Assembly: GCF_036227225.1 (NCBI RefSeq)
Contig: NZ_CP109444.1
Span: 7,173,501 to 7,237,500 of the forward strand
Length of the DNA: 64,000 nucleotides
Source: Streptomyces sp. NBC_01478
GTDB taxonomy: Bacteria; Actinomycetota; Actinomycetes; Streptomycetales; Streptomycetaceae
Reading direction: 5' to 3'
Positions 54,741 through 64,000 of the stretch are shown here, one piece after another (positions within the stretch are counted from its first letter, which is position 1; the number at the start of each line of letters is the position of its first letter). A program made the translations under genes and the position numbers. Below the pieces are notes generated by a model that worked only from the letters and a program-made list of their open reading frames with translations, was not told the origin of the DNA and did not search any database.

Positions 54741-56414
54741 ATGACTCACCGTCTCGCTCAACTCAGATCACCGGTCGCGCTGTTGACCTGCTGCGCGCTG
54801 CTGCTCGCCGCGCTGGCCGGGGTCCTCGCCCTCTCGGGTCGGGCCAGCGCGGCCACCGACCTCGGCAAGCTCACGGTCGCTCCGGCCTCGGGGAACATCA
54901 CCGACATCCCCATGACCACGTCCGTCACCACCAGCACCGGCTGCAACGCGACCACCGCGCAGACCGTCGTGCTCAGGCTGGTCAACCCGACGACCCCGAC
55001 CTCGTCCCTGCCGCTCGCCCAGTCGTCGACGAAGACCGGGGTCGGCGCGGACCCCTTCACCGTGGCCCTCCAGGCGACCGCGGCCAAGCCGAGCCTGCAG
55101 ACCGTGCTGACGTCGTCCGGGGTCACCGGTCCCTACGACGGCACGTACACGGTGATCCTCACCTGCGGCACCAGCACCACCGCCGACCGCTTCCTCGCCA
55201 AGATCCGGGTCACCGGCACCACCTGGACCCTGCTCGAACAGCAGGCCACGACCCTCGCCGTGAGCGCGGCCTCCGACGTCTCCGTGGGCGGCGACCTCAA
55301 GCTCACCGCCACGGTGACGCCCGCCGAGGCGGCCGGTTCCGTGGAGTTCAAGAACGGCGACACCTCGCTCGGCACCGCGCAGACCACGAACGGCACGGCC
55401 GAACTCACCGTCAAGGCACCCGCGATCGGCGGCCCGCTGCCCTTCACCGCCGCGTTCACCCCGACCGACGCCGACGCCTACTCCGGCGCCGAGGCCTCCG
55501 GGAGCGCGAACATCGACTACGTCGTCACCGCCAAGGACGCCGACGGCAACGCCCTCGCCGACCACCCCACGCTGGCCATCGGCCAGAAGGTGAAGGTCAC
55601 CGTCAAGGGCTTCACCCCGGCCGCCGCCGCACACGTGAGCCTCACCAGCTCCACCGCGACCTACCCCGACGTGACCGTGAACGCCGACGGGGCCGTCGCG
55701 GACTACGCGTTCACGGTGCCCGACCAACTGCCCAACGGCGACCACAGTCTCCAGTTCTCCGAGAAGACGGGCATCTACGCCTCCTTGGCGTTCACCAGCA
55801 CCGACGCGGCCACCGCCAGTCCCACCCCCACCGAGAACCCCGACCTCACCGTCACCGACGAGGACGGCACCGACCTCGGTACCGATCCCGCCCTCGACCC
55901 CGGCCAGAAGGTGAAGATCACCGCCCGCGGCTACACCGCGAGCGCGGCCGTCAAGGTCACCCTCGCCGACAGCGACGCGACCTTCGCGGACGCCACGGCC
56001 AACTCCGCCGGAACCGTGGACAGTTACGCGTTCACCGTGCCCAGCGACCTCGCGGACGGCGACCACACGCTGACGCTGGCCGAGGACAAGACCGACGGCC
56101 ACAGCGTCGCCTTCGCGTTCACCACCGGCGACGACGCCGGCGAGTCCCCCTCGCCCACCCCGTCCGACACGGACTCCGGCGGCACGCCCACCGACGGCTC
56201 CACCGGCGGCGGTTCGGACACGGGCGGCACCACCACCGGCGGCGACGGCGGCACGGCCACCGGTTCCGGCTCCATGGCGGCCACCGGCACCGAGGCCGGC
56301 GCGATCGGACTGGCCGCCCTCGCGTTCCTCGCCGCGGGCTCGGCGCTCGTGCTCCACATGCGCCGCCGGGGCCTGCTGACCTTCGGCACCGGCGACACCC
56401 CGCAACACCGCTGA
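54741..56414 (+). CDS. Surface protein with Ig-like repeats and sortase-type C-terminus
   Basis: A 557-residue exported protein. Signal peptide to about 33 (ASAA). An Ig-like (Big_3 type) domain lies at about 170-260 (TLAVSAASDVSVGGDLKLTATVTP), then two tandem repeats of about 90 residues (each with IGQKVKVTVKGF- or PGQKVKITARGY-type strands and YAFTVP). A Thr/Gly/Ser-rich stalk follows. The C-terminus reads MAATGTE, a helix (IGLAALAFLAAGSALVLHM) and RRRG, resembling a class E (LAxTG) sorting signal. Confidence 0.78.
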   Translation: MTHRLAQLRSPVALLTCCALLLAALAGVLALSGRASAATDLGKLTVAPASGNITDIPMTTSVTTSTGCNATTAQTVVLRLVNPTTPTSSLPLAQSSTKTGVGADPFTVALQATAAKPSLQTVLTSSGVTGPYDGTYTVILTCGTSTTADRFLAKIRVTGTTWTLLEQQATTLAVSAASDVSVGGDLKLTATVTPAEAAGSVEFKNGDTSLGTAQTTNGTAELTVKAPAIGGPLPFTAAFTPTDADAYSGAEASGSANIDYVVTAKDADGNALADHPTLAIGQKVKVTVKGFTPAAAAHVSLTSSTATYPDVTVNADGAVADYAFTVPDQLPNGDHSLQFSEKTGIYASLAFTSTDAATASPTPTENPDLTVTDEDGTDLGTDPALDPGQKVKITARGYTASAAVKVTLADSDATFADATANSAGTVDSYAFTVPSDLADGDHTLTLAEDKTDGHSVAFAFTTGDDAGESPSPTPSDTDSGGTPTDGSTGGGSDTGGTTTGGDGGTATGSGSMAATGTEAGAIGLAALAFLAAGSALVLHMRRRGLLTFGTGDTPQHR

Positions 56415-56542
56415 CCGGCCGGGTGGGGCCGGGGAGCGCACCGACGCGCCCCGGCCCCCGCCCGCCGTAAGAGAGACACCGCACGAGACGTCGTACGAGA
56501 CGTCCTACGAAGGAAACCGTCCCGCTTCGAGGAGCGCACCCC

Positions 56543-57490
56543 GTGACCACGCTCGCCCCGCCCCCGGCCGACGCGTCGGCGCCGACCGACGGTCCGCCAC
56601 CGCCGACCGCCCCGCCGCGGCAGGAGACCCCGAGGCCCCCCGCCCGCCCCGGGCTCGCGCTCGCCGGGGCGGCCCTGTGCGTCCTGGCCGCCGTGCTCCT
56701 CGGCTTCGCCGCGAACCTCACGGTCGTCGGCCACCTCCAGCACGCCCGGGACCAGCGGACGGCGTACGACGAACTGCGCAAGGAACTCGCCCTCGGCACC
56801 GCCCCCGTGGGCCAACGCGACTACGAGGGAAGGCTGTTGAAGCCCGGCGCGCCCGTCGCGCTGCTGCGCGTCCCCGTCCTCGGCATCAAGGAGGTGGTCG
56901 CCGAGGGCACGACCTCCGAGGTGCTGATGTCGGGACCGGGCCACCGCCGGGACACCCCGCTGCCCGGCCAGGCCGGCACCTCGGTGATCATGGGCCGCCA
57001 GTGGGGCTACGGCAGCCCCTTCCTCGACCTGCACAACCTGCCCGTCGGCGCCCGGATCGAGGTGACCACCGGCCAGACCAAGGCCGTCTACCAGGTCACC
57101 GGCGCCCGCCGGGCGGGCGACCCGCTGCCCGCCCCCATCGGCCAGGGGCAGGGGCGGCTCACCCTCATCACCGCCACCGGAGGCCCGTACACACCGAGCG
57201 GTGTGCTGCGCGTGGACGCCGAGCTGATCACCCCCGTGCAGGCCAACCCGCCGCGCGATCTGCGCACCGGCTGGATCGCGGCCTCCGAGGAGGCGCTGGG
57301 CGGCGACGACGGCGCCTGGCTTCGGGTCGTCCTGTGGTCCCAGGGCCTGCTGCTCGCCGCGCTGCTCGCGGTGGTCGCCCACCGGGTCTGGGGCCGCTGG
57401 CAGACCTGGATCTGCGCGGGCCCCCTGCTGCTGGCCCTGGGCCTCGCCGACTCCGGGGCGATCGTCGCCCTGCTGCCGAACCTGCTCTGA
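56543..57490 (+). CDS. Sortase-fold membrane protein without catalytic residues
   Basis: A 315-residue membrane protein. One helix near 38-60; a sortase-like domain at about 85-235 with LLRVPVLGIKEVVAEGT, DTPLPGQAGTSVIMGRQWGYGSPFLDL and RLTLITATGG, then VDAEL. The usual GH of class E/D sortases (GHRDT) reads GRQ, and the TLxTC cysteine reads TLITA, so both catalytic His and Cys are gone. Two more helices at the C-terminus are unusual. Probably a scaffold or substrate-binding pseudo-sortase. Confidence 0.75.
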   Translation: MTTLAPPPADASAPTDGPPPPTAPPRQETPRPPARPGLALAGAALCVLAAVLLGFAANLTVVGHLQHARDQRTAYDELRKELALGTAPVGQRDYEGRLLKPGAPVALLRVPVLGIKEVVAEGTTSEVLMSGPGHRRDTPLPGQAGTSVIMGRQWGYGSPFLDLHNLPVGARIEVTTGQTKAVYQVTGARRAGDPLPAPIGQGQGRLTLITATGGPYTPSGVLRVDAELITPVQANPPRDLRTGWIAASEEALGGDDGAWLRVVLWSQGLLLAALLAVVAHRVWGRWQTWICAGPLLLALGLADSGAIVALLPNLL

Positions 57491-57526
57491 ACCACCGGAC
57501 CCCGTACGGGAGTTGACCACACCACC

Positions 57527-58392
<866 letters not shown>

Positions 58393-58396
<4 letters not shown>

Positions 58397-59118
58397 CGGC
58401 ACGGCGGGGCGCGGGCGTGGCCACCGGCGCGGTCGCGGCGATCCTGCTCCTCGCCGCCTGCGGTAACGGGCCGCGGACCACCCGCACCGCGGCCGGACCG
58501 ACAGCCACGGCGAGACCGACGACGACCACTCCGGTCTCACCGGTGCCGCCACCGCTGCCCTCCGCACCCGCGCCACGGTCCACCACCGCACCAAGCCCCC
58601 AGGCACCGACGCCGGTCCAACCCACGCCCTCCCCGAGCGCCTCCGACAGCCGAGTCCCCGGCCCGGACCTGTCCCGCCGCCTGCCGGTCGGGTCTCCCCG
58701 CCCCACCCGCTCCACCGCGCCGACCACCGACACGGCGACGACCGGGCGCCCCAGGTCCACGACGATCCGTATCGGCGCCTGGTCCTCGACGGTGGTCCGG
58801 GGCGACCAGGCGGAGGTCGACGCCTGCCGGCACGCCGTGCAGTGGACGGGCCCCGCGATCGGCACCGAGGACGGCTACGAACTGCGGACCGTGGTGATCG
58901 TCGGCCACGACTACTGCGGCTTCGACCGCTTCGCCACCCTGCCCGTCGGCACCAGGGTCAACATCAGTACCCCGCGTGGGACTTGGACGTACAAGGTCTA
59001 CGCCCACTACGTCACCCCCGGCCGAGGCGTCCCGGCTGCAGGCCTCTACTGGGGCGACCTGACCCTCCAGTCCTGCGTGGGACCGGACACGGGGTTCAGT
59101 TACCTGATGCGTGACTGA
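58393..59118 (+). CDS. Sortase-like lipoprotein
   Basis: A 241-residue exported protein. Signal peptide with lipobox LLLAACG (Cys near residue 23), then a Pro/Thr/Ser-rich stalk to about 120. The C-terminal sortase-like domain has [19 protein letters not shown] (His), LTLQSC (TLxxC cysteine) and a late MRD (Arg), so all three catalytic residues may be present, unlike the gene two upstream. Anchoring by lipid in place of an N-terminal helix is unusual. Overlaps pstB by 4 bases. Confidence 0.75.
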
Positions 59119-59225
59119 ACCCCGTGCGCGGCTCGTCCACGGACGCGGCCCGCCCGGTTAGGGGGCAGACGGGGCGCAGACCGGCGGATGTCTCCGAGGG
59201 GGGTGAGGAGCACATCCGTATAGCT

Positions 59226-59240
59226 GTTCCAGCATGGAAC
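59226..59240. other. GTTCC-N5-GGAAC palindrome in convergent gap
   Basis: GTTCCAGCATGGAAC, inside the same longer GCTGTTCC-N4-TGGAACG pattern as 6222-6236. The gap 59119-59326 otherwise holds no gene or strong hairpin that I can see. Confidence 0.4.
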
Positions 59241-59326
59241 GGATGCGGCGGGAGAGGGCGGCCGGGGAGCATGCGACAGCCCAACTCCCGGTGAATCAGC
59301 GGGAGCCGGGCTGAACTGACGGTGAC

Positions 59327-60970
59327 TCAGATACCGGCCGCCGCCGACAGGTCCCGCTTGATCGTCGCGAGGGTCTCGGCGGCGTGGGCCCGGGCGGCCG
59401 GGAGGTCGGCGTGCGTGGCGACCGGCACCACGACCTCCAGGTAGCACTTCAGTTTGGGCTCGGTGCCGCTGGGCCGGACGATGACCCGGGCACCGTCGAG
59501 CGTGTAGCGCAGCCCGTCCGTGGGCGGGAGCTTGTCGGTCCCCTCGGTCAGATCCTCGGCCTTGGTGACGGCCAGCCCCGCGAGGTGGGTCGGTGGCACC
59601 TCGCGCAACCGCCGCATGGCGTCGGCGATGACGGACAACTCCTCGACCCGCACCGACAGTTGATCGGTGGCGTGCAGACCGTGCTCCACGGCGAGATCGT
59701 CGAGGAGGTCGAGCAGATCGCGCCCCTCCGCCTTCAGCTCGGACGCCAGCTCGGTGATCAGCAGGGCGGCGGTGATGCCGTCCTTGTCGCGCACACCGTC
59801 GGGGTCGACGCAGTAGCCGAGGGCTTCCTCATAGCCGTAGCGCAGCCCCTCCACCCGGGCGATCCACTTGAAACCGGTGAGGGTCTCCTCGTAGGGCAGA
59901 CCCGCCTTCTCGGCGATACGGCCGAGGAGGGACGAGGAGACGATCGACTCGGCGAAGGTGCCGCGGGCGCCGCGCCGTACGAGGTGCGCGGCGAGCAGCG
60001 AGCCGACCTCGTCTCCGCGCAGCATGCGCCAATCGCCGTTCCGCGTACGGTCTTTCACGGCCGCGGCGCAGCGGTCGGCGTCCGGGTCGTTGGCGATGAT
60101 CAGGTCCGGGTCCGTGGCGCGGGCCCGGGCGAAGGCGAGGTCCATCGCGCCGGGCTCCTCCGGGTTGGGGAACGCGACGGTCGGGAAGTCCGGGTCGGGC
60201 TCGGCCTGTTCGGCGACGAGCACGGGTTCGGGGAACCCCGCGCGGGCGAACGCGGCCAGCAGCACGTCCTTGCCGACGCCGTGCATCGCCGTGTAGACGG
60301 TGCGGGCGGTGCGGGGGGAGTCCGGGGCGAGAACGGCGTCGGTACGGGCGAGATAGGCGTCCAGGACGCTGTCGTCGAGGGTTTCCCACCCTCCCGTCGG
60401 CCGGGGCACGTCGTGCAGGGAGCCGACCGCCTCGATCTCGGCGGCGATCTCCGCGTCGGCCGGGGGCACGATCTGGGAGCCGTCGCCGAGGTAGACCTTG
60501 TAGCCGTTGTCCCGGGGCGGGTTGTGGCTGGCGGTGACCTCCACGCCGGCGATCGCGCCCAAGTGCCGTATGGCGAAGGCGAGTACGGGGGTGGGGAGGG
60601 GGCGGGGCAGCACGGCCGCCCTCAGCCCCGCGCCGGTCATCACGGCGGCGGTGTCGCGGGCGAAGTCGGCGGACTTGTGCCGGGCGTCGTAGCCGATGAC
60701 GACGACGCCGTCGGTCGCGCCGTTCTTCTTGAGGTACGCGGCGAGTCCGGCGGCGGCCCGGATGACGACCGCGCGGTTCATCCGCATGGGCCCGGCGCCG
60801 AGCTCGCCCCGCAGACCGGCGGTGCCGAACTGAAGCGTCCCGCGGAAGCGCTCGGTGAGCTCGGCGACGTCCCCGGCTTCGATGAGCTTGGCGAGCTCGT
60901 CACGGGTGTCCGCGTCGGGGTCCTCGGCGAGCCAGGTCCTGGCCCGCGCGGTGAGATCGTCGTCGTGCAC
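59327..60970 (-). CDS. Phospho-sugar mutase (phosphopentomutase/phosphoglucomutase type)
   Basis: A 547-residue alpha-D-phosphohexomutase family enzyme. FGTAGLRGELG marks the N-terminus, VEVTASHNPPRDNGYKVY the phosphoserine loop, and IANDPDADRCAAAV the metal loop; RPSGTEPKLKCYLE ends the fourth domain. It lies 82 bp after purine nucleoside phosphorylase on the same strand. Conversion of (deoxy)ribose-1-phosphate to the 5-phosphate, linking PNP and DeoA to DeoC, is the likely role. GTG 60970. Confidence 0.9.
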   Translation of the reverse strand: MHDDDLTARARTWLAEDPDADTRDELAKLIEAGDVAELTERFRGTLQFGTAGLRGELGAGPMRMNRAVVIRAAAGLAAYLKKNGATDGVVVIGYDARHKSADFARDTAAVMTGAGLRAAVLPRPLPTPVLAFAIRHLGAIAGVEVTASHNPPRDNGYKVYLGDGSQIVPPADAEIAAEIEAVGSLHDVPRPTGGWETLDDSVLDAYLARTDAVLAPDSPRTARTVYTAMHGVGKDVLLAAFARAGFPEPVLVAEQAEPDPDFPTVAFPNPEEPGAMDLAFARARATDPDLIIANDPDADRCAAAVKDRTRNGDWRMLRGDEVGSLLAAHLVRRGARGTFAESIVSSSLLGRIAEKAGLPYEETLTGFKWIARVEGLRYGYEEALGYCVDPDGVRDKDGITAALLITELASELKAEGRDLLDLLDDLAVEHGLHATDQLSVRVEELSVIADAMRRLREVPPTHLAGLAVTKAEDLTEGTDKLPPTDGLRYTLDGARVIVRPSGTEPKLKCYLEVVVPVATHADLPAARAHAAETLATIKRDLSAAAGI

Positions 60971-61016
60971 GTCGGGGCAACCTCTCGTGGGGGTGGGTGG
61001 GAAACATCCGGGGGTT

Positions 61017-61038
61017 CCAGGGGGCGGGAGCCCCCTGG
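61017..61038. other. Hairpin between PNP and mutase genes
   Basis: Perfect 9-bp stem (61017-61025 with 61030-61038) and GGGA loop. It may reduce read-through into the mutase gene. Confidence 0.5.
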
Positions 61039-61052
61039 GACTGGGACGGTGC

Positions 61053-61877
61053 CTACAGGCGCCCGAGCACCTGGGCCAACAGGGACCCCATCTGCGTAGC
61101 GGAATCCCGGCCCGCCTGAAGAACCTCCTCGTGGTTCAGGGGCTCACCAGTCATCCCCGCGGCAAGGTTCGTCACCAGGGAGATGCCCAGCACCTCCGCA
61201 CCCGCCTCGCGCGCGGCGATGGCCTCCAACACCGTCGACATGCCCACCAGGTCCGCCCCGATCACCCGAGCCATCCGAATCTCCGCCGGAGTCTCATAGT
61301 GCGGCCCGGGGAACTGCGCGTACACACCCTCCTCCAACGCCGGGTCGATCTCCTTGCACAGGGCCCGCAGCCGAGGCGAGTACAGATCCGTCAGGTCGAC
61401 GAAGTTCGCGCCGAGGATCGGGGACGTAGCGGTGAGATTGATGTGGTCGCTGATCAGCACGGGCTGTCCCGGCCGCATCCCCTCGCGGAGCCCCCCGCAG
61501 CCGTTGGTCAGCACGATGGTCTTGCAGCCGGCGGCGACGGCCGTACGAACCCCGTGCGCGACGGCGGCGACACCGCGGCCCTCGTAGTAGTGGGTACGGC
61601 CGAGAAAGACCAGCGCGCGCTTGGCACCGATCTCGTACGAGCGGATCCGCCCGCCGTGGCCCTCGACGGCCGGCGGCGGGAAACCGGGCAGCTCGGTGAC
61701 GGGGAAGTCGGCCGCGGGGACGCCGAGGGCGTCGACGGCCGGTCCCCAGCCGGAGCCCATCACAAGGGCGACGTCGTGGGTCTCGGCGCCCGTCAGTTCG
61801 CGCAGGCGCGTGGCGGCGGCGTCAGCGGCGGCATGGGGGTCGCCCTGGATGTCGTCCGGAAGAAGAGATGCGTTCAC
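61053..61877 (-). CDS. Purine nucleoside phosphorylase
   Basis: A 274-residue trimeric-type PNP splitting inosine and guanosine to base and ribose-1-phosphate. [42 protein letters not shown] and SLVTNLAAG follow the family order; the Asn in SLVTN is the residue that favours 6-oxopurines. GTG 61877 begins VNASLLPDD, 25 bp below a perfect CTACGCGCGTAG. No clear ribosome site, so leaderless start is possible. Receives inosine from Add. Confidence 0.92.
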   Translation of the reverse strand: MNASLLPDDIQGDPHAAADAAATRLRELTGAETHDVALVMGSGWGPAVDALGVPAADFPVTELPGFPPPAVEGHGGRIRSYEIGAKRALVFLGRTHYYEGRGVAAVAHGVRTAVAAGCKTIVLTNGCGGLREGMRPGQPVLISDHINLTATSPILGANFVDLTDLYSPRLRALCKEIDPALEEGVYAQFPGPHYETPAEIRMARVIGADLVGMSTVLEAIAAREAGAEVLGISLVTNLAAGMTGEPLNHEEVLQAGRDSATQMGSLLAQVLGRL

Positions 61878-61902
61878 GCGGATGAGCGTAGCTGGTCTGG
61901 GC

Positions 61903-61914
61903 CTACGCGCGTAG
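61903..61914. promoter_or_regulatory. Nucleoside-regulon operator, PNP-mutase operon
   Basis: Perfect palindrome CTACGCGCGTAG directly upstream of the PNP gene on the minus strand. Confidence 0.82.
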
Positions 61915-62016
61915 ATGACAGAGCGCACCGGATGGCGATCGTTGTCTTGTCGTTTCCAACGAGACCTGTGACGGGCGTTATGTGTGGGAAACCCTCAGCG
62001 CCGCCACGGGGAACCC

Positions 62017-62454
62017 TCAACAGGGCCGTTTCCGCAGCTCCATCACATAGTCGTGCGGTGCGCCCGCCGACTCCGCGGCATCGGCCAGCTCGCCCAGATA
62101 ACGAGCCGACGGCAGTCCCCCCTCGTACCCGTTGAGGACGTACACCCAAGCGGGTTCCTCGCCCTCCAGGGTGTGCACCCGGACCCGCATGCGCCGGTAG
62201 ACGTCGAGGCCGACGCCCTCCCACCGGTCCATGGACTCCTCGTCGGGCGGGGCGATCTCGTACAGCGCGATGAAGACCTGGGAGCGCGGGGCCTCCACGA
62301 TCGTCGCGAGCGCACCCTCCCAGCCCATGTGCTCGCCGCCGAAGGTCAGCCGCCACCCGTTCAGCCAGCCCGTGGCACGCAACGGCGAGTGCGGGGCGCG
62401 GCGGGTCATCAGCCGCGCGTCGAGATTGCCGGCGTACGCGGCGTAGAGCGACAT
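62017..62454 (-). CDS. Gamma-glutamylcyclotransferase-family protein
   Basis: A 145-residue GGCT-fold protein. LYAAYAGNLDARLM is the N-terminal Y-GxN/S-L loop, and ALYEIAPPDEESMDRWEGVG and AWVYVLNGYEG follow as in the family. It would cyclise gamma-glutamyl residues to 5-oxoproline or act on a modified amine. ATG 62454. Position of the catalytic Glu not settled by eye. Confidence 0.82.
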   Translation of the reverse strand: MSLYAAYAGNLDARLMTRRAPHSPLRATGWLNGWRLTFGGEHMGWEGALATIVEAPRSQVFIALYEIAPPDEESMDRWEGVGLDVYRRMRVRVHTLEGEEPAWVYVLNGYEGGLPSARYLGELADAAESAGAPHDYVMELRKRPC

Positions 62455-62612
62455 GCTTCGAGAGTACGGCAGCGAACCCACCCGCCACTCCCGTAACCGT
62501 CGGTACTCAGAGCCACCGAGGTGACCGTTTCGCCCCCGGCACCCGCCCACCGGGGACACGGGATTCGGAACGGCGGCGCACCGCGCGGCCCGCCACCCGC
62601 GTACGGCGAGAA

Positions 62613-62725
62613 GGTGCCGTGTCGGGGGGTGTCCGCCCGCAGCGGTTGGCGCGTCAACAAGGCCCCCCTTCTTGAGTGACCGATTCCGCGCCGTTCCGAG
62701 GACGGACACCCCCCGACGCGGCACC
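62613..62725. repeat. Long inverted repeat in intergenic gap
   Basis: Arms 62613-62635 and 62703-62725 are reverse complements over 23 bases with one mismatch, around 67 bp. The gap 62455-62889 has no convincing gene otherwise. The pair could form a cruciform or a long hairpin RNA, or be a tiny mobile-element relic; no flanking duplication is clear. Confidence 0.75.
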
Positions 62726-62898
62726 GACTCCCCACGAACCGTAGGCAAACCACGCACCGCACCCGCACCCAGCCGACAACCCTGCCCCCCGGCTCACCTG
62801 TACCGAGAGGCCCGAGCCGCCTGCCACCGACCCGTTCCGCCGGGCGGGGCCTCGCCCCCGGGCAGAAGCACCTTGAAGCGTGCGGGACAATGGGGTAC

Positions 62899-64000
62899 GT
62901 GACTCGGATCGTGATCATCGGTGGCGGACCCGGCGGCTATGAAGCGGCGCTGGTGGCAGCGCAGCTCGGCGCGGAGGTGACCGTCGTCGACTGCGACGGT
63001 CTGGGCGGGGCGTCGGTGCTGACCGACTGCGTCCCGTCGAAGACCCTTATCGCGACGGCCGAGGTGATGACCACCTTCGACTCGTCGTACGAGGAACTCG
63101 GCATCATCGTCGCCGACGACACTCCACCCCTCGAGCAGGCCGCCAGGGTCGTGGGCGTGGACCTCGGCAAGGTGAACCGCCGTGTGAAGCGCCTCGCGCT
63201 GGCCCAGTCGCACGACATCACCGCGTCCGTGACCCGGGCCGGCGCCCGTGTCATGCGCGGCCGGGGCCGGCTCGACGGCATGCAGGCGATCGACGGTTCC
63301 CGCAAGGTGATCGTGAAGGCGGCCGACGGCACCGAGGAGACCCTCGTCGCCGACGCCGTCCTCATCGCGACCGGCGGCCACCCACGTGAGCTGGACGACG
63401 CCCGCCCGGACGGCGAGCGCATCCTGAACTGGACCCAGGTCTACGACCTCACCGAGCTCCCCGAAGAGCTGATCGTGGTCGGTTCCGGTGTCACCGGCGC
63501 CGAGTTCGCCGGCGCCTACCAGGCCCTCGGCTCCAAGGTCACCCTCGTGTCGTCCCGCGACCGGGTCCTCCCCGGCGAGGACCCGGACGCCGCCGCCGTA
63601 CTCGAAGACGTCTTCCGGCGCCGCGGCATGAACGTCATGGCCCGCTCCCGAGCCCAGTCCGCCAAGCGCGTCGGCGACAAGGTCGAGGTCGTCCTCGCCG
63701 ACGGCCGCGTCATCACCGGCTCGCACTGCCTGATGGCCGTCGGCGCCATCCCGAACTCCGCGGGCATGGGCCTGGAGGACGCGGGCGTCAGGCTCCGCGA
63801 CTCCGGCCACATCTGGACCGACAAGGTCTCGCGTACGACGGCTCCCGGCGTGTACGCCGCCGGTGACGTGACCGGCGTCTTCGCGCTCGCCTCGGTGGCC
63901 GCGATGCAGGGCCGTATCGCCATGTACCACTTCCTGGGCGACGCGGTGGCCCCGCTCAACCTGAAGACGGTCTCCTCGAACGTCTTCACCGACCCCGAGA
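62899..64000 (+). CDS. LpdA-type NAD(P)H quinone reductase/dihydrolipoamide dehydrogenase homologue (right end cut)
   Basis: About 367 residues are visible. FAD motif IVIIGGGPGGYEAAL, then GLGGASVLTDCVPSKTLIAT where lipoamide dehydrogenase has a CxxxxC redox disulfide. The first Cys is absent and only the second remains, as in mycobacterial LpdA quinone reductases. NAD motif LIVVGSGVTGAEFAGAYQALGSKVTLV; second FAD motif GVYAAGDVTGVF. So a quinone reductase is likelier than a pyruvate dehydrogenase E3. GTG 62899; ATG 62890 is also in frame. Confidence 0.88.
   Translation, partial: MTRIVIIGGGPGGYEAALVAAQLGAEVTVVDCDGLGGASVLTDCVPSKTLIATAEVMTTFDSSYEELGIIVADDTPPLEQAARVVGVDLGKVNRRVKRLALAQSHDITASVTRAGARVMRGRGRLDGMQAIDGSRKVIVKAADGTEETLVADAVLIATGGHPRELDDARPDGERILNWTQVYDLTELPEELIVVGSGVTGAEFAGAYQALGSKVTLVSSRDRVLPGEDPDAAAVLEDVFRRRGMNVMARSRAQSAKRVGDKVEVVLADGRVITGSHCLMAVGAIPNSAGMGLEDAGVRLRDSGHIWTDKVSRTTAPGVYAAGDVTGVFALASVAAMQGRIAMYHFLGDAVAPLNLKTVSSNVFTDPE

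Noticed and set aside
59244..59315. Short plus-strand frame after the GTTCC palindrome
   Set aside because: About 23 codons, no ribosome site, no similarity; kept only as part of the palindrome observation.

Overview
The window is high-GC actinobacterial chromosome, almost certainly Streptomyces. The signs are a strong third-position GC bias, GTG starts, dense ATGA/GTGA overlaps, an AfsQ1/AfsQ2/SigQ locus and a complete nucleoside-salvage region. From memory the gene order resembles the S. coelicolor core region around SCO4873-SCO4919, with one long extra block at about 46.8-59.1 kb. All names come from reading the sequence and recognising families; no search was run.

Layout. 1-2.4 kb: a FAD monooxygenase running off the left edge, divergent from a TetR regulator with two identical-type palindromic operators between them, then a broken AraC regulator. 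2.6-13.6 kb: a cell-surface nonulosonic-acid (Kdn/sialic-type, 'teichulosonic acid') glycopolymer cluster. It has two mirrored pairs of GT2 glycosyltransferase plus polysialyltransferase-like gene around an acyltransferase, then a DUF6716-like putative glycosyltransferase, a CMP-nonulosonate synthetase fused to a KdsC-like phosphatase, a short NeuB-type synthase and a GT52-like protein. 13.6-16.6 kb: a hypothetical protein, a methyltransferase and an M20 amidohydrolase. 16.8-25.3 kb: nucleoside uptake and salvage (two BmpA-type lipoproteins, ABC ATPase, two permeases, cytidine deaminase, thymidine phosphorylase). 25.5-34.5 kb: mixed genes (AEC transporter, STAS protein overlapping an ECF sigma factor, a repeat-filled gap, MFS/LysR pair, alpha/beta hydrolase, adenosine deaminase, small secreted protein, PspC, VanZ). 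34.6-38.5 kb: lipoprotein-afsQ2-afsQ1 divergent from sigQ. 38.7-46.7 kb: uridine kinase-like protein, small secreted protein, deoC with two aldehyde dehydrogenases, two PH-domain-type membrane proteins and a small hypothetical. 46.8-59.1 kb: a phosphate-type ABC importer with three different binding-type proteins, a sortase-anchored-looking surface protein, a sortase homologue lacking its catalytic residues and a sortase-like lipoprotein. 59.3-64 kb: phosphopentomutase/phosphoglucomutase, purine nucleoside phosphorylase, gamma-glutamylcyclotransferase and an LpdA-type flavoprotein running off the right edge.

Two system-level signals stand out. First, the palindrome CTACGCGCGTAG (or the close form GTCTACGCGCGTTAC) lies just upstream of both BMP lipoprotein genes, the nucleoside ABC operon, adenosine deaminase, deoC and purine nucleoside phosphorylase, and nowhere else that I saw. 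It looks like the operator of one dispersed nucleoside-salvage regulon whose regulator is encoded outside the window. Second, the 46.8-59.1 kb block has the machinery of a Pst importer but couples it to membrane-tethered binding proteins and sortase-family proteins. It is the best candidate here for an uncharacterised system.
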